Below, in pieces: positions 26,293 to 34,912 of a DNA stretch of 64,000 bases (position 1 is the first letter of the stretch; each line of letters starts with the position of its first letter). The translations under genes and the position numbers were made by a program. Source of the stretch: JAXDMU01 sp963762435 (GTDB lineage: Bacteria; Pseudomonadota; Alphaproteobacteria; ATCC43930; CGMCC-115725). The notes under the pieces are model-generated. The model did not search any database. It saw only the letters and a program-made list of their open reading frames with translations, and was not told where the DNA came from. The stretch is taken from NCBI GenBank assembly GCA_963762435.1, contig CAVXLN010000014.1, forward strand, positions 124,001 to 188,000, given 5' to 3'.

Positions 26293-26781
26293 TCAAGCCG
26301 AACCCCGTCCGAGCGTCACCAGCCGATTGTCCGGCCAGGCCTCCAAGGTCAATAGTGCCTCGTAAGGGTCGCCCTCGAGCCCGAGCAACCGGGCGAAAGC
26401 CGGTTCCGTCTTGAGTCCGCTATGCTTGAGCGCCACGATCCGGGCGCGGAAATCCGATCCCAGCAGAGTCAGCAGCCGCTGTTCGATTCGGAAATGCCGC
26501 ATGCCCCACTGCCGAGCGACCGGCACGGCTTGGCCGAAGATCTCGATGCACCAACCGAGATGCTCGAAGCTGCACGCGATCGACGCAGCGCCTCGGCTGA
26601 CCAGGCGGGCCAAGGCAAAGTCCGGCATGGCGCCGAATTCGCGGATCAGATCGGCTGCAAAGGCATCGAGATCGGCGGCACAGCATGCGATGTCGATATC
26701 GCTGCCCGGCACATCGATGCCGAGTGGCGGTGTGCCGATCAACGCCGGGCCATAGAAGGCGAGACGTTCGGTTATCCCCAA
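26293..26781 (-). CDS. DUF4269 protein (nucleotidyltransferase-like)
   Basis: Protein of about 162 residues. IGTPPLGIDVPGSDIDIACC is the DUF4269 hallmark and resembles a nucleotidyltransferase site (GSDID), with GWCIEIFGQAVPVARQWGMRHFRIEQRLL following. The apparent start is a TTG at 26781. Sequence upstream in the same frame (RPDYRSVITALG) still fits the family N-terminus but has no start codon. It overlaps the 3-prime end of the TetR gene by 10 bp. Function unknown. Confidence 0.75.
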   Translation of the reverse strand: MGITERLAFYGPALIGTPPLGIDVPGSDIDIACCAADLDAFAADLIREFGAMPDFALARLVSRGAASIACSFEHLGWCIEIFGQAVPVARQWGMRHFRIEQRLLTLLGSDFRARIVALKHSGLKTEPAFARLLGLEGDPYEALLTLEAWPDNRLVTLGRGSA

Positions 26782-27437
26782 CGCGGTGATAACCGAACGA
26801 TAGTCCGGACGAGGCTGCTGGGGGCCGCGGCATCCGTTTTTGTTCGCGGCTCCATTCCAACATCCCCTGGCCGACCTTTGCTCAACAGGGATCGAGCCGC
26901 AAGCTCAGCCGAGGTCGCATAATTGGCGTCGCGATGGATCAAGATCTGACAGACCGCGCCGTCGATCAGGATCATCAGGGCGCGCGCGATCGTCTCGGCA
27001 TCGGCATGGCCCTCTTCATTCACCATGTCCAATAGCCATTGCTCGCAGCGCGCCTTGTGGGTTCGCGCGGCCGTCAGTGCCGGATGACCCCGCATGTTGG
27101 CCAGCTCGGCGACCGCACGGATGAAGCCGCAGCCATTCCATCGCGGCCCTTGGCTTGCTTTGGCCAGTTTTGAAAAAAACCGCGTCATCCGCTCGGCGAC
27201 ACTTCCCTCGCTGCCTGCCCACTCCTTGAAACGGGCGACGGTCGGCGTATCGCGGGCAGTGAGATAACAAACGATCAGATCGTCCTTCGTTTTGAAGTGA
27301 TAATAGAAGGTCTTCTTCGTGATACAGGCCTTCTCGGCGATCGCATCCACGCTTACGGCATGCAGGCCCAGGCTATAGAAAAGCTCGTCCGCCGCGGCGA
27401 CGATCTTGTTTCTCGTGAGCAGGCCATCCCTCGGCAT
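26772..27437 (-). CDS. TetR/AcrR-family repressor
   Basis: Regulator of 221 residues. The N-terminal DNA-binding domain is canonical (LTRNKIVAAADELFYSLGLHAVSVDAIAEKACITKKTFYYHFKTKDDL, split about 8-55), followed by a helical ligand domain with RWNGCGFIRAVAELANMRGHPA. The ATG at 27437 has GAGG 8 nt upstream and is preferred to a GTG at 27446. The C-terminal 30 residues look non-conserved and overlap the DUF4269 gene. It is divergent from the tautomerase-RidA-GST cluster and probably represses it and itself. Confidence 0.92.
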   Translation of the reverse strand: MPRDGLLTRNKIVAAADELFYSLGLHAVSVDAIAEKACITKKTFYYHFKTKDDLIVCYLTARDTPTVARFKEWAGSEGSVAERMTRFFSKLAKASQGPRWNGCGFIRAVAELANMRGHPALTAARTHKARCEQWLLDMVNEEGHADAETIARALMILIDGAVCQILIHRDANYATSAELAARSLLSKGRPGDVGMEPRTKTDAAAPSSLVRTIVRLSPRWG

Positions 27438-27530
27438 ATTCGGCACCTCAAGTGCTGGTTGAATTCACGGCGCGCGGACCATCGCTCGTGATCGTCTCCG
27501 GCTGCGCCCGAACCGCACTATGAATATACA

Positions 27531-27542
27531 CTGACTAGTGAG
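27531..27542. promoter_or_regulatory. Candidate TetR operator
   Basis: The dyad CTGACTAGTGAG has a palindromic ACTAGT core, with outer CT/AG arms, and lies about 75-85 bp upstream of the tautomerase ATG and 94 bp from the tetR ATG. It is the only marked symmetric element in this AT-richer divergent gap. Confidence 0.5.
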
Positions 27543-27616
27543 TTTATGTAGCGCGACATCGGCGTAGATTCTGGGCCAGCCGCCTTTGGCCTAACGATCG
27601 AAACGGAGTGCGCGAG

Positions 27617-28015
27617 ATGCCGCATGTCAATGTCACCGTGATCGGGACTGCACCGACGCAAGAGCAGAAATCCGCCCTGTTCTCGAAGCTCTGCAACCTC
27701 GTGGGCACCATTCTCGGGCCACCCGGCAAATCGACCCTCGTATCGGTGCGAACCGAACCTGCGACGGACTGGTCCGTCGGCGGCGAAGAAGCCGAAGGCA
27801 CGGGGCTTGTCGGTATTGGGGCGGTAATCCGCACGGTCGCCGGGAGCTCGGTAGAAAATAGAGCGCGGCTGATCGGGGAAGCGACGACCGTGCTGCGGGA
27901 GGTTCTGGGAACTCCGATCCTGCCGCTTTTTGTCGTCATGGAGGAAATCGCCCCCGAATCCTGGGGCTATGGCGGCAAGACGATCGCCCAAATTCGGGCG
28001 GATAAGAACAAATAA
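27617..28015 (+). CDS. Tautomerase-family protein
   Basis: Protein of 132 residues starting Met-Pro-His-Val, so removal of Met exposes the N-terminal proline used as catalytic base in 4-oxalocrotonate tautomerase and MIF-like enzymes. Beta-alpha-beta repeats can be traced (VNVTVIG, then LVSVRTEPATDWSVGG and LPLFVVMEEIAPESWGYGG). It is longer than 62-residue 4-OT subunits, fitting the cis-CaaD/MSAD size class. The ATG at 27617 has GGAG about 9 nt upstream. It is the first gene of a cluster with RidA and GST genes. Confidence 0.85.
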   Translation: MPHVNVTVIGTAPTQEQKSALFSKLCNLVGTILGPPGKSTLVSVRTEPATDWSVGGEEAEGTGLVGIGAVIRTVAGSSVENRARLIGEATTVLREVLGTPILPLFVVMEEIAPESWGYGGKTIAQIRADKNK

Positions 28016-28127
28016 CGCCAAGAGGCGGGGCGCGGATCCGGGAGGTTCTTTCGGAAAGACCGCCGCCGGGGTGGCCGCATCGATGATCGCAATTCCGACG
28101 ATTTCAACCTTGGCAGGAGATCATGAC

Positions 28128-28505
28128 GTGCATCGAGAGATCATCACGACCGACCGGATCGCGCCGTCGGTAGGGCCCTTTTCCGCCGCCGTGCGTGCGG
28201 GAGATCTGCTCTTTCTCAGCGGCCAGATCGCGCTCGATCCAGCGACCGGCAAGCTCGTCGCCGGCGACGTCGGCGCCCAGGCCGAGCAAATATTCGCCAA
28301 CATCTCGGCCGTGCTGGAAGCGGCGGGGAAGTCCTTCGACGACGTGATGAAGACCACCGTCTACCTCGCGGATATGAAGGATTTCGGCGCGATGAACACG
28401 GTTTACGCGCGCTATTTCGAGGCACCCTATCCGGCCCGGACAACGATCCAGGCCGCCGGCCTGCCGCTCGGTGCCGCCGTCGAGATCGAGGTCGTGGCGA
28501 GATAG
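28128..28505 (+). CDS. RidA-family deaminase (YjgF/YER057c/UK114)
   Basis: Protein of 125 residues. The family core is present: GPFSAAVRAGDLLFLSGQIALDP, QIFANISAVLEAAGKSFDDVMKTTVYLADM and the active-site Arg in YPARTTIQAAGLPLGAAVEIEVVA. This argues for a true enamine/imine deaminase (RidA subfamily). The GTG at 28128 is chosen because AGGAG lies 8 nt before it and the length matches the family; an ATG at 28083 would add 15 extra residues. It lies between tautomerase and GST genes. Confidence 0.9.
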   Translation: MHREIITTDRIAPSVGPFSAAVRAGDLLFLSGQIALDPATGKLVAGDVGAQAEQIFANISAVLEAAGKSFDDVMKTTVYLADMKDFGAMNTVYARYFEAPYPARTTIQAAGLPLGAAVEIEVVAR

Positions 28506-28532
28506 AACGAAACGACAGAGGGCTCGCAAATC

Positions 28533-29279
28533 ATGATGAAACTCTATTCGGCCGATCTCAGCGCCTATTCCGCCCGCATCCGCATGCAGATCTACGCGAA
28601 GGGCATTACGGACATCGTGTTCGAACAGCCAGAGCATTGGGGCATGCCAATATTCCGCGAAAGATTTCCGATCGGGCGCGTTCCCGTTCTCGACATCGAC
28701 GGCGACTTGATACCGGAATCCGAGGTGATCGCGGGATATCTCGAAGAGATCTATCCCGAACCTTCGCTGCTGGGAATCACGCCGCGCGAGACCGCGCACA
28801 TCCGCACGCTTGCCCGCGTCGGCGACATCTACATCATGAACACCATATTCTCGCTGGGCCGTCTGACCGGCGCCCTGTCCCGTCAGACGCCCGCCGCCGC
28901 ACGCGACGACAATGTCACCGACCAGCTCGCCGGCGAAATGGTGCGAAACCTCAAGGCGCTCGACAAATTCATCGGCATGGATGGCTTCGCCTGCTGCGGC
29001 CGCATGACGCTGGCGGATTGCGCGCTCGTGCCTGGACTCTTCTGGGTCGAGACTGTCCTGCCGGTCATCGGCGTCGACTGGCCGATTCCGGCAATTGCAA
29101 ATGTCGCCACCTATTGGGCTGCAATCCAGAAGAACGAACACGCAGTAAGAGTGTTGATCGAGCTGCACCGCGGCCTCGAAGAACGCCGTGAAATGATCCG
29201 CAGTGGTGCGCTTCAGCAGTTCAGGGCCGCGAGGGCCGCGGCGCAGCAGGAGGCGGATGCGCAAACCCCTCAACCGTGA
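28533..29279 (+). CDS. Glutathione S-transferase family protein
   Basis: Protein of 248 residues. The N-terminal thioredoxin-like domain (KLYSADLSAYSARIRMQIYAKG, GRVPVLDIDGDLIPESEVIAGYLEEIYPEP) contains the cis-Pro and ESEVI glutathione-binding motif. The C-terminal helical domain has MTLADCALVPGLFWVETV. The tail (RAARAAAQQEADAQ) is an extension. With the tautomerase and RidA it forms a small detoxification-type unit controlled, by inference, by the divergent TetR. It converges with the acidic-protein gene, with a 21-bp gap. Confidence 0.9.
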   Translation: MMKLYSADLSAYSARIRMQIYAKGITDIVFEQPEHWGMPIFRERFPIGRVPVLDIDGDLIPESEVIAGYLEEIYPEPSLLGITPRETAHIRTLARVGDIYIMNTIFSLGRLTGALSRQTPAAARDDNVTDQLAGEMVRNLKALDKFIGMDGFACCGRMTLADCALVPGLFWVETVLPVIGVDWPIPAIANVATYWAAIQKNEHAVRVLIELHRGLEERREMIRSGALQQFRAARAAAQQEADAQTPQP

Positions 29280-29300
29280 TTGGGTTCCGAGCCCCGGCCC

Positions 29301-31460
29301 CTACTCCGTCTCCTTCTCTTTCTCCTTGTCCTTGCCTTTGTCCCTCCCCCTGTCCTTGGCTATGACCTGCTCGGGTGTCGCACCATATTGCCAGCCTGGC
29401 CGGCTCGGTCCCGCATCGTCATCCCCGACGAGGCCGCCGGCATAGGGGCTCGCCGGCTCCCGCCCCTTCTCCTCGCCGAAATAGGCGATGGCCTCGACCT
29501 CGAGCAGGCCCTCCGCCTCATCCTCATCGTCTTCGTCCTCGTCATCATCCTCATCGTCGGAATCGAGATCGTCCTCGTCGTCCGACTCATCGTCCTCATC
29601 ATCATCGTCGTCATCATCATCATCGGCCGCACCCCACACCTGCTTCCGGTCGGCCGGTCGCGGCTTCCGGACACGGGGCTTCGGCGCCTCGATCGGGGGC
29701 GTCTCGGCGCCGATGAGCGTGCGCAGCACAGCCGAATTGAGCTGGCCATAGACCGCGAGCAGCTGGCCGAGGCCGGCCGCGGCCAAGCGGTCGGCGGTCG
29801 CCTCGTCGGGGGCGCGGAGATAGGCATCGAGCTGGCGGGTGAGGCAGGCTTCGAGCGTCTCCTCCTCCTTCGCCCCCAGTGCCGCGCGGAGCCGCTCGGT
29901 CTCCACGGGATCCTCGGCCAGCGAGCCGGCGAGCGCGCGTGCGCCGGCCCGGGCCTGGAACGCCTCGAGATCGCGCACCTTGAGCGCCGCGATCATCGAG
30001 CTCTCGATCTGGGCGTGCTCGCAGGCCGCGATCAAGTGCTCGTCGTGCGGCCCCTCGGGCGGCGGGACCAGGTCCAGCCCGAGCTTCTTGCGGAAATCAC
30101 GGCGATCCTCGGCGCCCAGCTCCTCGAACCGGCGCTGCGCCTCTTCCGGCTTGTCCATCTCCAGCTCGTTGGCCTCCTCGATCGCCCGCTCGGTGCGCAC
30201 CTCATCGAGCTCGGCCAGCAGCTTGCGCCGCGCATTGGATCTGATCTTCTCGCCCAGCATCTCGCGCTCGGCCTGCGAGATCGGTCCTGGTGCCGAGGCG
30301 AGCTGCCGGCGCTGCTCGGCCAGCGCATCGTCGGTGATCTTGGCTTTGAGGCGGATCTGCTCCTCATTGCCGCCCGTCGAGAGGAACTGCCCCTTGCGCA
30401 GCTCGACCGAGGTGCGCTGGCCGATGAAGAAATTCAAGAGCGCCTGGTTGCGCAGCGTGACCTCGGTGATGTCCTTGGTCTCGACCGGCGTGATGCCGTA
30501 TTCGAGCGACAAGGCCGCGAGCTCGTCGTCATCCTTGCCCGCGAGCGCCTCGGCCCCGAGCTTGCTCTTGAGGTCGGCGACGCCTTCGGCCCCATAAGGG
30601 GCCACCGCCTCTCGATAGCAGGCGGTGCGGATCTTGGCGATCGCCTCGGCACCGGGTGGCTGGCCCGCCGCCTTCAGCCGCGCGATCTCCGCCTTGGTGG
30701 CGAGCGTGACACGCTTGGTGAGATCGGCATAGGCCGCCTCGCCGACCGCCACGCCCAAGATCTTGCGGCGGACGGCCGTTACCGCAGCTTGCCTCGGATC
30801 GGGCGCCGCCTTGATCGCGGCATATTCCGCCTCGTCCACCATGGCCGATTTGCCGAGGATATTGACCATCGCCTGGACATTGCCGGCCACGATGCCATGC
30901 TCGGCCAGCTTGTCGACCAGCAGCTTCTGCTGGCCGATCAGGTGCTGGCGCCGATCCTCGGGCGTTGCCGGATTCTCGATCTCCGCCTTGAGGGCGAAAT
31001 ATTTGTCGCCGAGCTTCTGCCCCGTCTCGCCCAGCTGTCCGAGCGCCTGGACCAGCTGCCGGCCGTCGACATCGCGCAGCTGGGCATCGAGCAGCATGCC
31101 CTTGCCGTCGAGAATCCGCACGGTCTGGTGGGCCAGCCGCGAGCCGGGCTTGTAATGCCCGCTCTGATCGTTGACCCGCTCGATATGGCCGCCCTCGCCG
31201 ACGGTGATATTGCCGGCCCCGGCCACATCGCCGCCGGCCAGCGGGGTCGAGTGATGGACGAACCGCTTCGGAATCCCGGCCGCCTGATTGCCCGGACGGA
31301 TTGCCTCGAGCGGCACGCGCAGAACCTTGAGCGTGACCGGATCGATCACATAATCGAAGCTCTGCGAGCCATCCGGTTGCCGGGGTGCGAGCACGCCCTC
31401 GACCCTGCCGCCGGCGCCGGGCTTGACCTCGAGCTCTGCCCGCTCCTGCTCGTCGCGCAC
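29301..31460 (-). CDS. Large unrecognised protein with polyacidic C-terminal tract (main part)
   Basis: Main open frame, 719 residues if read from a GTG at 31460, but the true polypeptide probably continues upstream into the frame at 31476-32007. A segment near residue 85-100 (ITVGEGGHIERVNDQSGHYKPG) resembles an uncharacterised domain found in hypothetical and polymorphic-toxin-like proteins. The central 400 residues are helical and charged (KRVTLATKAEIARLKAAGQPP). From about residue 625 an almost pure Asp/Glu/Ser tract of about 40 residues is followed, at the very end, by a Lys/Glu-rich tail (KGKDKEKEKETE). No enzymatic motif, signal peptide or membrane helix is visible. Function unknown. 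Confidence 0.75.
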   Translation of the reverse strand: MRDEQERAELEVKPGAGGRVEGVLAPRQPDGSQSFDYVIDPVTLKVLRVPLEAIRPGNQAAGIPKRFVHHSTPLAGGDVAGAGNITVGEGGHIERVNDQSGHYKPGSRLAHQTVRILDGKGMLLDAQLRDVDGRQLVQALGQLGETGQKLGDKYFALKAEIENPATPEDRRQHLIGQQKLLVDKLAEHGIVAGNVQAMVNILGKSAMVDEAEYAAIKAAPDPRQAAVTAVRRKILGVAVGEAAYADLTKRVTLATKAEIARLKAAGQPPGAEAIAKIRTACYREAVAPYGAEGVADLKSKLGAEALAGKDDDELAALSLEYGITPVETKDITEVTLRNQALLNFFIGQRTSVELRKGQFLSTGGNEEQIRLKAKITDDALAEQRRQLASAPGPISQAEREMLGEKIRSNARRKLLAELDEVRTERAIEEANELEMDKPEEAQRRFEELGAEDRRDFRKKLGLDLVPPPEGPHDEHLIAACEHAQIESSMIAALKVRDLEAFQARAGARALAGSLAEDPVETERLRAALGAKEEETLEACLTRQLDAYLRAPDEATADRLAAAGLGQLLAVYGQLNSAVLRTLIGAETPPIEAPKPRVRKPRPADRKQVWGAADDDDDDDDDEDDESDDEDDLDSDDEDDDEDEDDEDEAEGLLEVEAIAYFGEEKGREPASPYAGGLVGDDDAGPSRPGWQYGATPEQVIAKDRGRDKGKDKEKEKETE

Positions 31461-31475
31461 ATAATGCGTGACGGT

Positions 31476-32007
31476 GCGATCGGTCGAACTCGGCGCTGAT
31501 GCCTAGCCTGTCACGATCCGTCTGTGGAATGTTGCCGGCGCGCCAGCCCAGCTTCTTGTCCTCATCCTGGTAGCCCGGCTGCAAAGGCTGGGTCAGGATC
31601 TCCGGCTCGGACTCGGCACCTTCATCGCCCTCGGTCTCGGCCGGCGCGTTCCAGTCCGTGGGCTGTTCCACCTTGACCGCATGGGTCGGCAGGCTGCCGC
31701 CATGGACGGCGAAATAGTTGCGGAACACCGTCACGGTCTTGACCGCCGAGGCCGCGCGCACGCAGCGCAGGAAGATCGTCGAGCCATCGAAATGCACGAG
31801 GCCGTGGGCGATCGGCGTGGTCTTGTCCTTGCCGGCGAGCTTCGGCAGCTCGGCCTTCGCATGCTCCGGCTGCTCGGCGCGGGTCACGATGAGCGCCGGC
31901 CCCTTGTTGGCACCGCATTCGCCAAGCGCGAAGCTGCGCACGCGGCCGTCGCGCGTCTCGCGGATCAGATCGATGAATTGATGAGCGGCTTCCTTCCCGT
32001 GCTGCAT
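31476..32007 (-). CDS. N-terminal part of the acidic protein, separated by a frameshift
   Basis: Starts MQHGKEAAHQFIDLIRETRD. About 175 residues are plausible coding sequence in this frame (HGLVHFDGSTIFLRCVRAA, TVFRNYFAVHGGSLPTHAV) up to LGISAEFDR near 31476. Beyond that the same frame turns into Arg/Ala-rich out-of-frame sequence, while the neighbouring frame continues sensibly as TVTHYVRDEQER. Joined, the two frames give a single protein of about 900 residues. No signal peptide or known domain was recognised. Confidence 0.65.
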
Positions 32008-32207
32008 GGCGTGCTCCCTCGGACTCCGGGCAAAGCGCGAATTTTAGTAAAATCTCGCCCTTTGAGGGCGTTGACCGATATTAACGCAACCGAGGGTGCG
32101 CGGGCCATAGGGCGCAGGCCCACCTTCCTGACAGCGAGTTAATTGGACGCGGGCACATCCCGGCTGTCAGGCTTCGCCCGACCAACGCAACCGGGGGGCG
32201 TGCGAGC

Positions 32208-33464
32208 ATGCGGAAGAACCTTCTTGCGATCGGGGCGGTGGCACTCGGCATTGCGCTGCTGACGGCGCAGCCAGCCCTGGCCGAGATCCCGGTGCCCGCC
32301 GCCTCGCCCGAGGCGCTCGCCTATCATCGGGGTCTCGACTGGTTCTGGCTGGTCGAGCAGGCGCTCTCCCTCGGCATTCCGCTGCTGCTGCTGTTCACTG
32401 GGATCGGCGCCCGCCTCTGCCGCTGGAGCGAGCGGGTGACGGGTGGACGCCGGGTGCTGGGCCTTGCGCTCTTTACGGCACTGGCGCTCGCCATTTCCTG
32501 GCTCCTGACCCTGCCATTCGATTTCGCCAAGGATTATCTGTTCCAGCACGCCTTCGGGCAGTCGAATCAGAGCTTCGACCGCTGGCTGCAGAACGATGTC
32601 GTGAGCTTCCTGGTCAATTGCGTGATCCTGGCGCCCTTGATGTGCCTGCTCTATCTGCTGCTGCGCCGGGCGCCGCGTTCCTGGTGGCTGTGGAGCACGG
32701 CGGCGGTAGCACCCCTCTTCATCCTCTTCGTCGTCGTGACGCCGATCTGGGTAGCACCCTTGTTCAATCATTTCGGCCCGCTCGCGGACAAGGCGCTGGA
32801 GGCGCGCATCCTCGACGAGGCGGCCCGCGGCGGCATCACGGGTGCGCCGGTGTTTGTCATGGATCAGAGCAGCGATTCGAAGAAGCCCGGCGCCTATGTC
32901 AACGGGCTGCTCGGCACCAAGCGGATCGTGCTCTACGACACGCTGATCGCGGACATGACGCCGGATATGGTGCTGTTCGTCGTCGGTCATGAGATGAAGC
33001 ATTATCTGTTGGGCGACATCTGGAAGCTGGTCGGGCTGAACCTCGCCGTGCTGCTGATCGGGCTGTTCGCCGTCGACCGGCTGGGCAAAGCCATGATCCG
33101 GCGCTGGCATGGCCCGTTCGGCTTCGATCGCCTGGACGATCCGGCCTCGGTGCCGCTGCTGCTCTTGCTGATCACGCTGGTCTCGCTCGTGGCGACCCCG
33201 GCGCTCAATTGGGGGAGCCGGGACATCGAGCACGAGGCCGACCGGTTCGGGCTCGAGATCGCGCAGAACAACGATGCCGCCGCCCAAGCCTTCGTCATCC
33301 TGCAGCAGGAGGGGCTGGGCGTGCCCGATCCGGGCTGGCTCGAGCGCGTGTTCCGGCTGGACCATCCGGCGCTGAAGGACCGGATCGATTTCGCCAACCG
33401 CTACCATCCCTGGACCGAGGGCCAGAAGCTGGTCTATGGCGATGAGATCCGGCCGGCTTCGTGA
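32208..33464 (+). CDS. M48-family membrane metalloprotease, Ste24/CAAX-like
   Basis: Integral membrane zinc protease of 418 residues. A signal-like first helix (LLAIGAVALGIALLTAQPALA) is followed by several helices. The catalytic HEMKH (HExxH) is at about residue 261 in VVGHEMKHYLLGD, and the third ligand is in IEHEADRFG. Overall layout matches the Ste24 endopeptidase type rather than the shorter HtpX type. It could take part in membrane-protein quality control. It is preceded by a 200-bp gap with no clear promoter and converges with a pseudogene. Confidence 0.93.
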   Translation: MRKNLLAIGAVALGIALLTAQPALAEIPVPAASPEALAYHRGLDWFWLVEQALSLGIPLLLLFTGIGARLCRWSERVTGGRRVLGLALFTALALAISWLLTLPFDFAKDYLFQHAFGQSNQSFDRWLQNDVVSFLVNCVILAPLMCLLYLLLRRAPRSWWLWSTAAVAPLFILFVVVTPIWVAPLFNHFGPLADKALEARILDEAARGGITGAPVFVMDQSSDSKKPGAYVNGLLGTKRIVLYDTLIADMTPDMVLFVVGHEMKHYLLGDIWKLVGLNLAVLLIGLFAVDRLGKAMIRRWHGPFGFDRLDDPASVPLLLLLITLVSLVATPALNWGSRDIEHEADRFGLEIAQNNDAAAQAFVILQQEGLGVPDPGWLERVFRLDHPALKDRIDFANRYHPWTEGQKLVYGDEIRPAS

Positions 33465-33470
33465 TCCAGG

Positions 33471-34818
33471 TCATTCGGTCGAATCGAAATCATCCTCCCG
33501 GGCATTCAGCATCGCGGCCACTTTGCTGAGGCCTCGATCGAGCTGATCCATGGTCGGAGCCCCCAACGCCAGCCGCACGGCGTTCGGCGCGTGGCCGGGG
33601 GTGACGGCGAAGGTCGTGGACGGCGTCAACGCGATGCCGCGCCGGGCTGCGGCCGCGACAAAAGTCTGCGAGCGCCAGTGCGCCGGCAGCTTCAGCCACA
33701 GATGATAACATTTGTCATTGGTCTGGATTTGAAACCCCGAAAGGCGATCGGACGCGAGTTTCTGACGCGTGCGCGCATCGAGGCGCTTCAGTCTCGTCAG
33801 CTCGGCCAGGGTGCCGTCGCCCATCATCCGCTGCGCTGCCGCAAACGCAAATCCTGCTGCGCGTCCACCCGCCCGAACGCACCGAGGCCATCACGCTTTC
33901 ACGCAGGTGCCGCGGCGGCACGATGAAGCCCAGCGTCAGGCCGGGTGCCACCCGCTTGGAGAGGCTGTCGATGACAATGCAGGAGTCCGGCGCCAGGGCT
34001 GCAAGCGGCGGTTCATCATCGAGGAAGCCGTACACATTGTCCTCGATGATCGGAAGGTTGAGCGCTTCGACAACGCGCAGCAGATCGGCCCGGCGCGCCG
34101 AGTTCATCGTCATGCCCAGCGGATTCTGGATCACCGGCTGAATGTAGATGGCCGAGAGATGGGCCTCACGATGCGCCTTTTGCACCGAGTTCAGGTCTGA
34201 CACCATTTTCATCCATCGCCAGCGGCACCAGCGAAATACCCAGCCGGGCGGCGATGCCCTTGATGAAAGGGTAGGTCAACGCTTCCACACCGCAGCGGCC
34301 GCCTGTCGGAACGATTGCGGCCAGGGCAGCGGCAACGCTCTGCCGTCCGTTGCCGGTGAAGACGAGCTGGTCAGCGGTGGGAGACCAGGCGCCCTGCGAC
34401 AAGTAAGCAGCGGTAACGCTTCGGATCGCCGGTGTGCCGATGCTGGTCGCCTGCCTCAAGGCGACATCGAGGGCCGCGGGTTTCTCCAGCCCGTCCAGGC
34501 TTTTTGCGATGAGCGCGCTCTGGCCGGGAAGCATCGGGTAGTTGAATTCGAAGTTGATCGCGGATGCCGCGCGGCTCGCTTGGCGCCGGCCGCACCGCGC
34601 CTGGCATCGCCCGAGATGAAGGTGCCCCTGCCGACCTCGCCGACGACGAGGCCGCGGCGCAACAGCTCGGCATAGACGCGGCTCGCCGTCGAGACGGCGA
34701 TCTTCCGCTCATAGGCGAAATCGCGCTGAGGCGGCAGGCGGTCGCCCGACTTGAGCGTGCCGTCGGCTATTTCCGCGGCGATGGTATCGGCCAGCTTCAG
34801 ATATTCGGACTTCGACAT
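33471..34818 (-). pseudogene. MocR/PdxR-type GntR-aminotransferase regulator, broken by three frameshifts
   Basis: The pieces are in order but in different frames. The winged-helix part is 34818 to about 34570 (LADTIAAEIADGTLKSGDRLPPQRDFAYE, VSTASRVYAELLRRGLVVGEVGRGTFI). The aminotransferase N-terminal part ends about 34205 (FNYPMLPGQ). The PLP-domain middle runs from about 34200 to 33880 (IYIQPVIQNPLGMTM, NLPIIEDNVYGFL, VIDSLSKRVAPGLTLGF with the Schiff-base Lys). The C-terminal part ends at 33471 (GIALTPSTTFAVTPGHAPNAVRLALG). All key motifs survive, so decay is recent. MocR regulators respond to PLP-linked ligands and usually control a divergent gene, here DUF1127-TauE. Confidence 0.85.
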
Positions 34819-34832
34819 TTTATTGCACCGAG

Positions 34833-34867
34833 ATCAATACCCTGATTGATCCGATATCAATATCGGA
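34833..34867. promoter_or_regulatory. Palindromic operator region upstream of the MocR remnant and DUF1127-TauE
   Basis: Two dyads share a boundary: ATCAAT-N6-ATTGAT (34833-34850) and TCCGATAT-CA-ATATCGGA (34850-34867), the latter with perfect 8-bp arms. Further ATCAA/TTGAA words follow to about 34895. MocR-type regulators bind such repeated motifs, and these sites seem intact although the adjacent regulator is broken. Confidence 0.6.
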
Positions 34868-34912
34868 ACATTTTAACTGTATCAACCCGATTGAACCTGG
34901 AACAGCGAGGAA

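Noticed and set aside
29560..29640. Short tandem repeat (TCATCATCATCGTCG-like) as a repeat locus
   Set aside because: It is the codon-level consequence of the Asp/Glu-rich coding tract, not an independent repeat or CRISPR.
31440..31510. Programmed ribosomal frameshift in the acidic-protein gene
   Set aside because: No slippery heptamer, strong stem-loop or Shine-Dalgarno-like stimulator was visible near the join; mutation or sequencing error is simpler.
32056..32070. CGCCC-TTTGA-GGGCG hairpin in the gap before the Ste24-like gene as a terminator
   Set aside because: Five-base-pair stem without a T-run, and no gene on either side ends here (the two neighbours diverge).
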